A stretch of 64,000 nucleotides of DNA. Source: Pseudo-nitzschia pungens. Taxonomy: Eukaryota > Bacillariophyta > Bacillariophyceae > Bacillariales > Bacillariaceae. Positions 33,701 through 44,795 of the stretch are shown here, in pieces. The position numbers and the translations under genes were made by a program. The notes beneath the pieces were generated by a model. The model had not been told where the DNA came from, made no database searches, and worked only from the letters and a program-made list of their open reading frames with translations. The stretch is from the NCBI GenBank assembly GCA_037355855.1, contig CM074766.1, forward strand, positions 1,364,001 to 1,428,000, given 5' to 3'. Each line of letters starts with the position of its first letter. Within the stretch, counting starts at the first letter, position 1.

Positions 33701-35590
33701 GACCAAAATCGCATACACAGAGCCCGTTTTTCTGCCATCTCACAACAGGCACTTCGAGACGCTTTTAGGAGCCTCGAAGAGCCTGATCCCGCATTGTCTC
33801 GGTCGGTCGATGCACGGCAAGAGCTTGATCTAAGAATAGGAGTTGCACTGACTAGACTCCTTACGTGGAAGTGCGTTGGAATGGCGAGAAAACGGTTTGG
33901 ACCGTCGACACGACTTATTTCTTACGGCCCGTGCCAAACACCGGCACTGTCTTTCTGCGTTAGTAGGGCCCGTGAGATTGAAGCATTCAAACCAGAAAAG
34001 TATTGGAAAGTTCATATCGATGTCAAGTTGCCGGATGGTAATGCAAAGAACAAGTTCACCCTTTTGTGGAAAGTGCCGAAAGATGACGCAGTTCTAGATA
34101 CTCGAAACAAGATTAAGATGAAGAAAGGAAAAGCTGGTATAATAGACTGCGCGTCACGCAATCAAGAGACTGCGGAAAAAATGATTGATCATGCCTCGGG
34201 TTCAAATTCGCATGTGGTAGTCACAAATATCAGAGAATCAATTGAGACAATTCCTCCGCCCCTCGGTCTCAATACTGTGGCTCTCCTTGTAGCTGGATCA
34301 ACTGCAATGGGCATGTCGCCCAAGCAAGTAATGAATGTTGCAGAAAAACTATACAGCGCCGGATTCATCTCGTACCCCCGAACTGAAACAACACGATATG
34401 ATCCCAATGGGTTTGATGTGCGCTCTTATTTAAAAGAACACTCCAACCACAATGAATGGGGTCGAAGTGCATCTTATCTGCTCCGAACGAAGTACTCAAA
34501 ATCAGGACGACCGCCTTTGCGGGGAAAAGACGTAGGTGACCATCCTCCTATCACCCCTCTGAAAGCAGCAACTCGAGAAGAGGTCGGCGGTGGTGCTGCG
34601 TGGAGAGTTTATGAATTTGTTGTACGAAATTTCATCGGTTCGTTGCATAATGAGTTGTCATTCACACGCAAAGTAGTATCTTTATCGTTTCCGGAGAGTG
34701 AAGAATCTGAGTTTGAGTTGAAACTTGTCACTGTCAATTCTCTTGGGTTTGCAGATTGCTGTCGCTGGATTTTGAGAGATATTGGTGCTGGACGAAAAGA
34801 AGACTCTGCGATCTCATTGGAAGAAGGGCAAACCATTCCAATTGCAGATGCAAGATTAGAAGAAGCCGCAACAAAACCTCCTCGATTCTTACAAGAGCAT
34901 GAACTCATTTTGTTGATGGATGACAATAGAATCGGGACTGACGCATCCATGGCTGTACATGTCAACAACATTGTAGATCGTGGCTACGTTACTCTTTGTG
35001 ATGAAACAGGTCAGCCCCTCCGTGGTCCTCGTCGACCTGGTCAGAAACAATTGCCGCGACAAATCGGGCGGTATATGGTTCCATCAGCCCTTGGCATGGC
35101 TCTTTTAGATCTTTTTGATAGAGATGAAAGAATGACGTCTCAGGGTGCACAAATGGAGTCTCCTGCACTATTATCACATCCTTCTATTCGGAGACAAATG
35201 GAAGAGGAAGTAAAACAGATTGCAGTGGGTGCTTTCGACAAGGAGTACTGTTTAGAGAAGAATCTTGATTGGTTTGAGGAACGGTATCTCGAATTCGAAA
35301 GAACTTTAAACAATAAGCGTGTGAAGGAATTTGGGAGCACCATCAGTGCAATGAAAAACAACGTAAATTATTGGCGAGCATTAGGTGCTTTCGAACCCAA
35401 AAGCAATAATAATAATAATAATGTTCCACCAAAAACACGGCCGAGGGGCAGCAACAAAGCTGGAAAGAAAGCCCAAAAATGGTCTGGGAGAACGCAGGGT
35501 TCATCGACAGCCAAAAAACGAAAAGGGGAACATGAAGGGCAGAACAAGCGAAAGAAAAGATTCAAAAAAGGATCTGTTGCAAAGGCATGA
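30745..35590 (+). CDS. DEAD-box helicase fused to a type IA (Top3-like) DNA/RNA topoisomerase
   Basis: Exon 1 is 30745-32186 and exon 2 is 32332-35590. The 145-base intron (GTAAGT...CCAG) splits helicase motif region IV-V in frame (VIHGDK then [12 protein letters not shown]), giving 1,566 residues. An in-frame ATG at 30679 would add 22. The N-terminus has a hydrophobic core ([12 protein letters not shown]) followed by GFRLP and about 60 Arg/Ser-rich residues with few acids, like a bipartite organelle presequence. Helicase motifs: Q-motif [13 protein letters not shown] (about 176-183), [39 protein letters not shown] and [10 protein letters not shown]. Topoisomerase: TOPRIM from about 784 (LMVAEKPS), acidic triad DCDPE at 908-912, SYGPCQTP, active-site Tyr1162 in [12 protein letters not shown], and [11 protein letters not shown] Lys/Arg tail replaces the zinc fingers of Top3-alpha. 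Likely role: coupled unwinding and strand passage of RNA or DNA, possibly in plastid or mitochondrion. Confidence 0.9.
32187..32331 (+). other. Intron inside the helicase module
   Basis: The donor is AA|GTAAGT and the acceptor TTCCCAG|A. Removing the 145 bases restores HGDK-PQSERNR, a continuous helicase C-terminal domain. This shows that the two long frames belong to one gene. Confidence 0.85.
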
Positions 35591-36431
35591 AAATCTATTT
35601 ACAGGCAAAACAATAATAATGCAAAGGAATGTGTTGATAGTATTTTTGAACAAATGTGATGTGCTAAGGTACGATCAGAGTTTTCTGTTGTGTGCGTTTC
35701 AGTCCAAAGATAGCACAAAGCAAAGATAGCGTGCCACACCCTCATCCAATACTGTATGTTTTTCACATGCCACCTTTTGACTGAATGATTTATAAGAGTT
35801 TGTTTGCATAGTCCAACTGTACTGAATTGATGTTGCTCTAAAAGTAGCTACGCATTGTGCAATGATAGTAGATCCATTGGAATTATTTACTTCGTCAGTC
35901 ATCTCCACGGTGGTACGTGTAGAGCCAATTCTACTTCAAAAGGAACTTCCTTCCATTTTGTTCATTGCATTATGCAAAGTGGCTTTTGGAAAAATGTATC
36001 ATCTGTGTCTTTTCTACTACACGTAACCTTAGTCTTTCAGCTGTTGTTTATTCTTCTTCTGAGGACACAATTGGCTCAATTAGGAATTCTTTATGAGGCA
36101 GTAGAGACCTCTCCCTTTCTAGATCATTTTTTACTTCCGGTCATTTTCTCATCTTTTTTATTTTTAGATTTTACGAAGTACCGTAGTACACGTACGTGTA
36201 GTAAAGGAAGCGAAGTTGCGGGATACATTAAAATTGCAAGAGTTCGAAGCATTGCCCAGCGAGTCGCTGGTGTTTGTGAAAGTCATCTGCACTAGGACAG
36301 CTCGAACGACAAAGAGAGCCTTTCAAACGCACGAGTATGGCTACAAGTACTTGGTAGGAGGTAAGACCTTAATCGTACTCCTCGCACATTTGAATTCATT
36401 CTTGAACAAGAAATTCCATCTCGCGTCCACT
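35591..36431. other. Intergenic, no supported gene
   Basis: A 146-codon frame at 35855-36295 is Phe/Leu/Ser-rich and lacks domain features. The in-frame extension upstream of the TPR-like gene (ATG 36216) is judged to be leader sequence. ACGTAACCTTAG lies near 36022. Confidence 0.4.
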
Positions 36432-37385
36432 ATGAATGATGAAAAAGACGGTGCTCAGAGACCAGATGATGATGTTGTTCCCTCGGACTCCAGTGATTGC
36501 GGCAACGCGAATACGGATGATATCGCATTTGACGGCATGTGGCCCTTTTCCGGTTACAATGGCATGATGGTTCAATTGGCACAGGAATATGTCAAATTTC
36601 AAGAGCAGCCGCAACATCAGGAGGGAACCGAAGAAAGTGGAGACTGCGACGAAGATGAGTTCGTCAATCTGGGAAATTTCGACCCTTCCGACGAAGAAAC
36701 GATAGTTCGATTTCAAGAAAGTCTCGACGAACGAGACTTGCACATGGCCGACGGCGTGTGGCGACGTGTGGCAGAGGGATGTTGTCCCCCAAAGATACGC
36801 ATCCGACGACTCGACGACGACATTACAATGAAGAATCTGATCGAGCACAAAATACAAGGGAACGACCACTTCCGTGGGCACGATATTCGAGAGGCTATTC
36901 ACTGCTACGATTTGGCCCTATCCTCTATACCCGAAACACAGAGAGACTTGTATGTATCGCCAAGGAACCAGATCAAAGAGATTGTGAACGTTCTCTCAAA
37001 CAAGGCGGAATGTTTGTTGCGAAAGGCAAAATACGAAGAAGCTGCCGAAACTGCTACGGACGCACTGATCTTCATGAATGACCACGAAAAATCACGCATA
37101 CGGCGGGCGAAGGCCGGATTGGAAGTAGGGAAGTATGACAGATTTGAAGCAACATCGAGAGGTGATGGATCTATGACTGGTGTGGCATATTTAGTCCAAT
37201 CAAAATACGATTTAGAGGAAGTTTTGGATGGACCGGACTCTACATTGGAAGGCAGAGAAACTGCCGAAAAGCTCATGTCCGAGGTAAATAGGCTTCTAAA
37301 GAACGCAAAGAAAAAAGTGCTGAGCAAGGATCCATTTCTGGCATGGGATTTGAGTGTTTTGAAAATTCGATCACGGTGTTGGTAG
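36432..37385 (+). CDS. TPR-like protein
   Basis: This is a single exon of 317 residues from ATG 36432 (ACTATGAATG), preferred over the upstream in-frame ATG at 36216 because the first 72 residues of that longer frame are unlike the rest. The N-terminal 100 residues are acidic (DSSDCGNANTDD, EESGDCDEDEF). The middle holds two tetratricopeptide-like units: NLIEHKIQGNDHFRGHDIRE leading to AIHCYDLALSS, and VLSNKAECLLRKAKYEEAAE leading to TATDALIF, a spacing typical of TPR helices. A charged helical C-terminus follows (TAEKLMSEVNRLLKNAKKK). TPR proteins act as scaffolds for protein partners such as chaperones. No partner can be inferred, and no membrane or targeting signal is seen. Confidence 0.7.
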   Translation: MNDEKDGAQRPDDDVVPSDSSDCGNANTDDIAFDGMWPFSGYNGMMVQLAQEYVKFQEQPQHQEGTEESGDCDEDEFVNLGNFDPSDEETIVRFQESLDERDLHMADGVWRRVAEGCCPPKIRIRRLDDDITMKNLIEHKIQGNDHFRGHDIREAIHCYDLALSSIPETQRDLYVSPRNQIKEIVNVLSNKAECLLRKAKYEEAAETATDALIFMNDHEKSRIRRAKAGLEVGKYDRFEATSRGDGSMTGVAYLVQSKYDLEEVLDGPDSTLEGRETAEKLMSEVNRLLKNAKKKVLSKDPFLAWDLSVLKIRSRCW

Positions 37386-38618
37386 GATCCTTGCTATTAT
37401 TTCGTGACGATACAAATAAAATGATGTTTCTATCACTCGTACGTGGGAGCGATCAACGTAACGTCGGTTCGAAGTTCTGAAAGATGAGACAGCCACTATT
37501 GGTTGCAATTACTAGATTTCGGCAACACGGTGGCCAAGATAAAGATCAGGAATTCAATGGGGATCCCACTTATCGCGGACCCAACGGTATGCACAGCTAT
37601 GCACCGAGGGTTACCAAAACAACTCACAACTATTGATCGCAACGATTTATTCTACTTCAATTCCGATTTCAAGTTGATGAAAACAAGGCGTTCGTCAAGC
37701 TTCTAATTTTTGTTCACTCTTGACAAAGTGAGGAGATGATTTTAGTTGCGTTGCAAAGGTAGATGTCAAGGGCCCGTGCAGTTGAGTTGGCACAGTTGAG
37801 GATATCCATGATAGTACTGAGTTGTTCTCTACTATTTGTACATTGGACTCTGTCAGCATATACGAGTGAAGGTCAATTTTGGTTCTTGTGGCCAGTGTCT
37901 ACTACTACTTGTAGTAGTAACACGTTTAACATTTAAGGATCCAGAAATGGTGGCAGCAGCATGTTGTTCAATTAGCTTAGTAGTTTGTTTTTGGATTAGG
38001 ATTCGCTGTTTAGTTTGGTGCATACTGGGTAAGTTATTCTTGACTCATCTCTTGGTCTCTAAAAAATAATGATGCCACTATTACTTTCGTTTATTTCGTT
38101 ACTGAATAATACGAGTAACCTTACAAGTAGTAAGATACATACCACATCAAGTACAAGGCACGAGTACGTACGGTAGATATCAAGAGTACGTACGTGAATA
38201 CGTACTTCGTACGTACTACATACGAGGTATGAATACCAGTATAACATCATGTAGGTACGATAATACTTGTATGAACCTGGACTTCCTCATTTTTTTCGCA
38301 CCATGAATGAATGGTTTTGGTCGATCGAGTCAAATTAGACAGTGACGTATGCATGACCGATCATCACGCAAGCGAGCGGCACGCACTTATCGTGTTCGTT
38401 TTTCTTTGACCTATGAAGTAAGACTTACGTAGGACAACGGGAAGACGATGCCAGGAATCAATGAGAACGCTAAGCTGAAACGTAGTTGAAGACGTTTCTG
38501 AACCTACGACGAAAGCCACCGGAAACCCAAGAATGGCAACATCAAACGGCCAAATCCCCACGTCGGCACACAACCCAAATTGTATCCTTTATTAATCTAC
38601 GAAATAGCATTAGACAAA
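37386..38618. other. Intergenic, motif-rich, no gene seen
   Basis: The spacer contains CTACTACT/AGTAGTAG short inverted words near 37900, an exact GTAACCTTAC at 38115-38124, and a run of TACGTACG-type words at 38160-38230. No coding-like frame is visible. Confidence 0.5.
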
Positions 38619-39199
38619 ATGATGAAGCAAACTCTTCTCGTTGCCGCCCTTGTGGCCTCTGCCTCTGCTTTCGCTCCTGTCAGCAGGTGCGTTCAATCTG
38701 TCCTGTTTGTGACGAGTATTTTTGGATGAGTAATTGCTTTGTATCGTGGTTCACTGCTTGTTCGAAGCCATAATGACTGTGATGTGATTCGTGGACTTCG
38801 ATTTGAACAGAGAGGGGTTCGGGAGACGTGCTGCAGCCATCTTATGGTGCAGACCCAGACTCAGAATCCACGAATTGTATCGGAATATGACTGCCTTCCT
38901 TTGCGGAAGCGAGGGAAGAAGTCGAACACTGGCATTCCACAATCAACGTGCACCATTCTTGTTTCCCCACATCTTCCAACTGCAGTCTCTCACTAATTGA
39001 ATTCCTGAACTTATTTACCGATGACGTTACACCTCTTTGCAGACCTGTTGCCACCACTGCCTTGAACGCTGAATGGGAAAAGGACTGGAAGGAAACCAAC
39101 TTCGAAGCTGATCTCGAGAAGGTCAAGGCCGAAGCCGAGAAGCGCCTGGAAGAGAAGGTCAACGAGCTTGCTGCCAACATCGAAAACGCGGGAAAATAA
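38619..39199 (+). CDS. Small plastid-targeted helical protein, two exons
   Basis: Exon 1 is 38619-38686 and exon 2 is 39043-39199. The 356-base intron (AG|GTGCGT...TTTGCAG|A) is phase 2, giving 74 residues. The start MMKQTLLVAALVASASAFAP is a signal peptide ending in the ASAF-AP motif that directs proteins into diatom plastids, with Phe at the cleavage site. The mature part is about 55 residues. After a short PVSRPVATTALN linker it is almost wholly charged and helical, with Glu/Lys pairs and regularly spaced Leu/Val/Ala (EADLEKVKAEAEKRLEEKV), so a soluble amphipathic or coiled-coil helix is likely. There are no Cys and no membrane helix. The function is not recognised. The splice junction restores Arg (AG+A), and both splice sites are good. 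Two consecutive ATGs are present, and the first was taken. Confidence 0.75.
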
Positions 39200-39934
39200 A
39201 TAAGTAACAATTGCTATCTCGATTCTGTCCTACCGCAAGTATAGGCAGAGAAGACGATGAAGGAGGGTTGATATATTGGAATAAAAATATAGAAAGCACA
39301 ATATTTTTCTGCTTCTTGTCTGTCTGAATTGCGAAGTGTGTTCTTTGTTCGTGTTGGAAGTCGAACGATAAGTTGTTCTGGAGTTGCGATTGTCGAAGAA
39401 CCATCGAAATCGCCAGGAGTTACGAAGGTCTGGGGCCAACTCATCGCCCGTAGGGTTTAAAATGTATTTTCGCGATAGCGATCCTGGACAGCACACTCTT
39501 CAGCCAATCTAGACTTCACTTTGCAAAGTTATATTCAAGTGCAGTGTGATCGCTCACGGTCTTCAGTCTTTCCCTTTTGTGGCGTTGTGGACATACGACT
39601 TTCGGTGCGTGAGGCTTGCGATGTTCGGGTAAGGCTTACCTTGCTGAACCCGACCTCCCGGGGTTGACATGGACAACCATCAATGTAGTGACTTTCATGT
39701 CTAAAGCTGTTGATCTTTTACTTTCATTTGCGTTGTATCGATTGGACCATATTCCGTCAATAAACTGACAGTAGTTGCACGCTGTTGTTGCAGAGCATCA
39801 TTTTCAATATGTTGGCAAGGATGTATCAATAGTTAATTGTGTATATGGCAGAAATAACAATTTGCGCGATATTATCCGAAATTAGCTACGTGTAACAGAG
39901 GAAAAGTTTCTCGAACTCAATACCATCAATGCAA
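39200..39934. other. Intergenic between convergent genes
   Basis: This is the shared 3' region of the small plastid-protein gene (+) and the ABC transporter gene (-). A CCCGACCTCCCGGGG word with internal symmetry lies near 39645. No coding-like frame is visible. Confidence 0.5.
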
Positions 39935-42900
39935 TCATTGCATAGTCATAGCATGCCACTTGGCCGCATATAATGATTGCTGTGGACCACGAGCGAGCAA
40001 TTCGTTGTGGGTCCCCATCTCCACAATGGATCCGTTTTTCATCACGCAAATTTGATCTGCAAATCGCCCAGTTGCCCATTTGTTTGTTGTTATTACCGTC
40101 GCTGCTCCTGTGAGACGTAAGTCTCGAAAGAGCTGACCTTCGTCCACTTCAGAGTGCATTGTGGTCGGTTCGTCCAATAGAAGTATTGATCCGATCAAGC
40201 TGTTCTCAACTTTATCGTTGGAGGCGAGAGCATTGTCATTGTCGTATATGGTTTGCGACAGAACTCGAGCAAGTATCAGTTTGGACCATTCGCCTGGTGA
40301 TAATACAACAGACCGAGGCTTGAGCGATGCAGGGCGCAAGTCCTCCTCGTTTGCAGTAAAAATCGTTGACGTTTTGGAGGGAAGTCTCGTGAGGAGCGAC
40401 CCATAGAGCCCGGTGAGCTGTTGGCAGGGACAATGAAGACAATCGGCAAGAACAATGATCACTTGTTAGAAACGATCAACTATATGCTCACCAAACTCAG
40501 ATACGCCAGGCATGCAATGGAACGTGCTTACCTTTAGTGCTAATAGCATGGCTGATTTCTCGGTCGAAGTATATGTTCTCTGTAAGGAGTCATTATTGGA
40601 GGAGCGGACCCCATCGATTGGCTCGAGTATTTCTTCCATTGTCCAACCAGAAAATAGGCTTGCGGAATCAGCAACAACGCGAACGTCCGAAAGGAAGATC
40701 CCCAATCGACGCTTCAGCATTTTGCGATTCCATTTGGATATGTCCAAACCACCGACGGAAATGAGGCCACGAACCTTGTTCGTTGTAGTTGTGCGCTTCG
40801 GGGGAAATGTTAGATTTTCGGCCAAAGTTGTCAAAAGTCTAGTTTTCCCATTCCCGTCTTCTCCCAAAATAGCAACGATTTCTCCACTCTTGCAATGCAA
40901 ATTGGCCCCACGGACAGCCCATGCACGCTTTGTAGCATGCGCAGCCCATAAATCCCTGACTGCAATGCCCGCAGATGGAGACACCGAACCCATAAATTGA
41001 AAGTCAGCATTTTTGTTCGACTCATCGATCTCTTGCTTTGTGCTGACCAGGTCAGCCTGGAAATTCTTGACAATCGATGCATCATTTGCCGATTGCATAA
41101 CCTTTTGAAGCGTTTGGTATACCAGAGCAAACAAGAAAAGCTGGACAAATGATATGTCAAACAGTGAATCCCACTGGAAAATTGAAAGGGTACTCGATAT
41201 CGTGGAAGTTTCTCCAGCGAGTAAGTGGGACACAACCACAGGTAACGCTGCCAACACTGCTGCCACAAAAGTATAAGCGACGAGTCGAAGTACGGAAGAT
41301 AATGCCGAGCCATAGGACGATTCTTCAGGAGTCATCGCGTGGCTTGCACGCCATCGCGCCAAAGCATTTTCTACCGATCCATTTTCAGACAACATGCTCA
41401 ACCTACTGGCACTTGAGGTACCGAGTCTCGACCACTCTTCCGCACTTTCGAAGCTAGATGATAAAGGATCGTCGTCATCGTCCAAATCATCGTCATCACT
41501 AAGTGTTGAAGTCAAGGCACGTCGTTCCTCGAGGCGCGGCAGAAGAGTACAAAGCACGAGAGAACCGAACATTGATAGGTGGAAGGAAAATTGCAGTGGA
41601 TTTTCCACAAAGGTTCGGAATGCTTGTGTGCTCTGCGATTCGAGATAGTGAAACAAGTTTTGGATCAAAATCGAACTTGCGCCGAAAAGGTTTCGCCATT
41701 GGACGGGCCATTGGCGCCACTCTGGCAACATGGCAATCTTTGTAAAGGTAGAAGAGAGCGCCATCAGCATCGGGCCCACCGCAGAAACCGTCATGAAGGT
41801 CAAGGATGCTAGTACGATCCAAACAAAGGTGTTCAGTCGTGCTTTCGAGACAACGCTAGCGACCTGGCTCTTGGATGTGGCGGCGAGGCGATCCGGGAGG
41901 TTGCGATTCATCGGCGTTGCTGCCACGAGTCGCAGATAGAGTTGAGCGTATTCCGATTCTTCCCTAACAGCGGACGCAACAGATGTTGCAAGGCGATCGA
42001 TTTTCTGGTCGACGACCTTATCCTGCATGAACTTGAACAGGCAAGCATACACAAAAGCGAACAAGGCCCATGATCCCTCAACCAGCTCACTCACTACCGA
42101 TCCTCCTTTCGAAAGAGTCGCGGAGAGTATTTCGCTCAACGATCCTGGGAAGGAACCTACATCTCCCAGTCCGGTCAGGAGCTTGAATCCCAAAATGATG
42201 GAAACCATGCACAAGAGATCCAACACCGCCTTGTTCCGCCCGATGGAAGTGCACGATCGAACATCGGCTTCCCGCAGCAAGGAGTTCTGCTTTCCATCGC
42301 CCCAGCGAGAGAGCATGCTTGCGATGAGGGGAGGCTGGCCATCGCTCGCACCGTTTCGGTCGGATCGAAACAACGAACCCGACGAGGAAGCGGGAGACGA
42401 CGGTCGCGATTTGGACCGTTTGAAGAACCCGAAAATACCGCCACCGCCGTCGTTTTCTTCGCCGTAGGCCGCGTCCCAGGCATCCATGTTTGCGTAGGAA
42501 TAATCCCCGCTTCCCCGTCGGAACCCCGGGAGGAACCTGCCCACGTTTGGCAACGACGGCAAGGGGGGCACGAGTTTTTTCAGGCCGCGCTTCCAGGCCG
42601 GCTCGTCGTCGTCGTCGTCGTCGCCATCGTATCTGCGACGATAACCCGGTGGACCGGGCTTGGAGGGAGCGAATCTCGATGGGGGCGGGGTTTGTTTTCC
42701 GGAAGACGCGGTCGTATCCCAGGGTATGCGGGAGTTCCTCGAATGATCGTGCGGCTGGCGTTCGGTCGGTCGAGAGGGATCGCGCGTCTGTCGCTGGTTC
42801 ATTCCGCTACCGGCGTTCGCATTGGCGTTGGCGAGACCTCGACTCCCGTCGCGCGACGGCGGACCGCGCCCGTTCCCGCTCGGAGGAGCGAACGTCTGTT

Positions 42901-44795
42901 GCCCGCCGTATTCCCCGGGGTCGGAAGACGCACCGCCGGCGGCGCCCCGGTCCGATTGGGAAACGGGCGGACGCGATCCCCACGAGGAGGATCGCGAGGG
43001 AATCGGTTCGTTCGGATGCCACCGGTGGCCAGCGTATCGGTGGCGCCGGCCGTTGCCGCCTTCGTCCTCCGCCGGTCGGGCCATTTCCTCGGCGCTCCGG
43101 CTTTCGCCGCTTGGCGGCGGCGGGGAAGAGGACGGCGGAGACGGCGGATGGTGCGGGGAGGACGAGGTCGCTCCTCCCTTGGCCGAGATGCTCTTGCTCT
43201 TGTCGCCGTTTTCCGCGTCGTACACCGCCGAGGACGACGTCGATGTCGACGTCGACGTCGCTTGCTCTTTCTGTCTCCGTTCCCTTTCTTCGATGGCGAC
43301 CCTGAATTTTTGTCCGTAGGGTTGCAGCGGGACGGAAGTGGTGTCCGAGACGGAGCGAGAAACCGCCCTGCGCCGAAAGGGGACGTTCCCGTGCGCCGCT
43401 TTCGCTCGCGTCGCCGCCGCCGCCGCCGCCGCGGCTCCGGACTGGGCCAGCGATCGGATCCTCGAGGGAGAAAGTTTCGACGCGGTCGATGCCGTGGTCA
43501 CGGCGGTGTTCACCAATCGCTGCGCTCTTCCCGCCACCGTGTCCTCGAGGCTCGCCAGATCGTCCAGCGTCCGCTCCACTTTTCCCCACAGTCCCTTGAA
43601 GGCCGAAGGTCACGGCAGACGGCGGGGATTCTCCAACCAAAGGCCGCGACCCTTGGTTTCGATTCAAAAGGCGCTGTTGCCCGTATCCGTATCCGTGTGC
43701 ATGGTGTGGTTGTTGATATTGATGCTGTTGTTGTTGTTGTTGTTGCTGCTGCTGCTGTCGTCCCGGGGGTTGTTGTGAGTAGTACCGTGAATCCTGGTAG
43801 TGGCCGGGTTTCTGACTCTGCGGTTCGTAGTGGCGTTGGTCTTGGTCTCGGCGCTGATTTTGGTGTTCCGGCTGCCATCGATCGGGCATCGGCTGCGAAG
43901 ATCGTTGGTGTTGTTGATTCGAATATCCATCGGGTGGATTTTGCCCGCGCTGCTGTTCGGACCGAGCGAGGATTGCGGGGTCCGCCCGGGCGACGGTCGT
44001 TTCTTCACCGGGTGCCGCCCGGACCTTCCCGACGCTGTCCTCCGGCTCGTTTTCTCGTTTCGCGTCCGGAAACACTCGTCCGGAAGCTGTCGGTTCCCCG
44101 TTGTCCTCGCGGCTCGAAGGGGTCGCGGCCTCGAAAGACTCGTCCCCGGCGCGCGATCTTCGATCGGGCCGATGACGGGAATCTTCCCCGGCTTCGGCGC
44201 GATCGCGCCGCGGCGGAGGTGGCGGGGGACGGATCGCTTCGCCGTTGCCGTCGCCGTCGTCGCGGAGAGCCTTTCGCTGGCGGTGGGAGTCCGCGAGCGG
44301 TTTGGCGGCGAGACCCACCGATGTTCCGCCCTCGTCGGAGGATCCGCCGCGAGCGTCGCTTTCCTCGGCAGAAATCCGACGAGGCGGCGGAGGCGGTACG
44401 ATTCGCACCGTTGTTTCGATCGAGCTCGACTCGGAGGATGATTCGATGGCATCCGTTGTTGTTTCGTCCTCGTCGCTTTTTGTTTTGTAGCGGTTCGGTG
44501 AAGTCGTTGTTCCGATCGATGATGGTGGTGACAGTGACGACAATGACGACACAGTCGTTGTTGTTGCTGTTGCTGTTGATGTTCTGGACGATGATTGTAG
44601 CGTGCGCGGTGGATGTGGAGGCGGAGGAGGTGGTTTTATCCTCCCCAGTACCTCCCCGCCGACGGCTCCCACGACCGCTGGCGGAAGCATGCACAGCAAC
44701 GACAGCATCATCTGACACCACAAAACCGTTGTCAATGCAAGCGTGGCGAGGGTCCGTATCCTGTTTCGTCGAAACGGGAACCCCGAAGAGGGCAT
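39935..44795 (-). CDS. ABC half-transporter with long disordered N-terminus (one frame correction)
   Basis: Exon 1 is 44795-40532 and exon 2 is 40417-39935, with a 114-base GTAAGC...ACAG intron in phase 0. One skipped base near 43605 joins the N-terminal frame (...GESPPSAV) to FKGLWGKVERTLDDL, giving about 1,581 residues. ATG 44795 begins a signal peptide or anchor (RTLATLALTTVLWCQMMLSLL). Residues about 60-850 are low complexity: Pro runs, poly-Gln, Ser/Asp/Arg tracts. About six membrane helices follow (such as FVWIVLASLTFMTVSAVGP and YTFVAAVLAALPVVV). The nucleotide-binding domain has Walker A GEDGNGKT at about 1311, signature LSPGEWSK at about 1460 (variant of LSGGQ) and Walker B ILLLDEPT at about 1500. 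The fold is one membrane block plus one ATPase, so it should dimerise. Substrate is unknown. The ATG at 45002 is an alternative start. Confidence 0.75.

Noticed and set aside
30745..35590. Calling the fusion a true reverse gyrase
   Set aside because: The helicase half has DEAD-box RNA-helicase motifs and the topoisomerase is Top3-like. The reverse-gyrase zinc fingers and latch are not seen. Only the domain order is shared.
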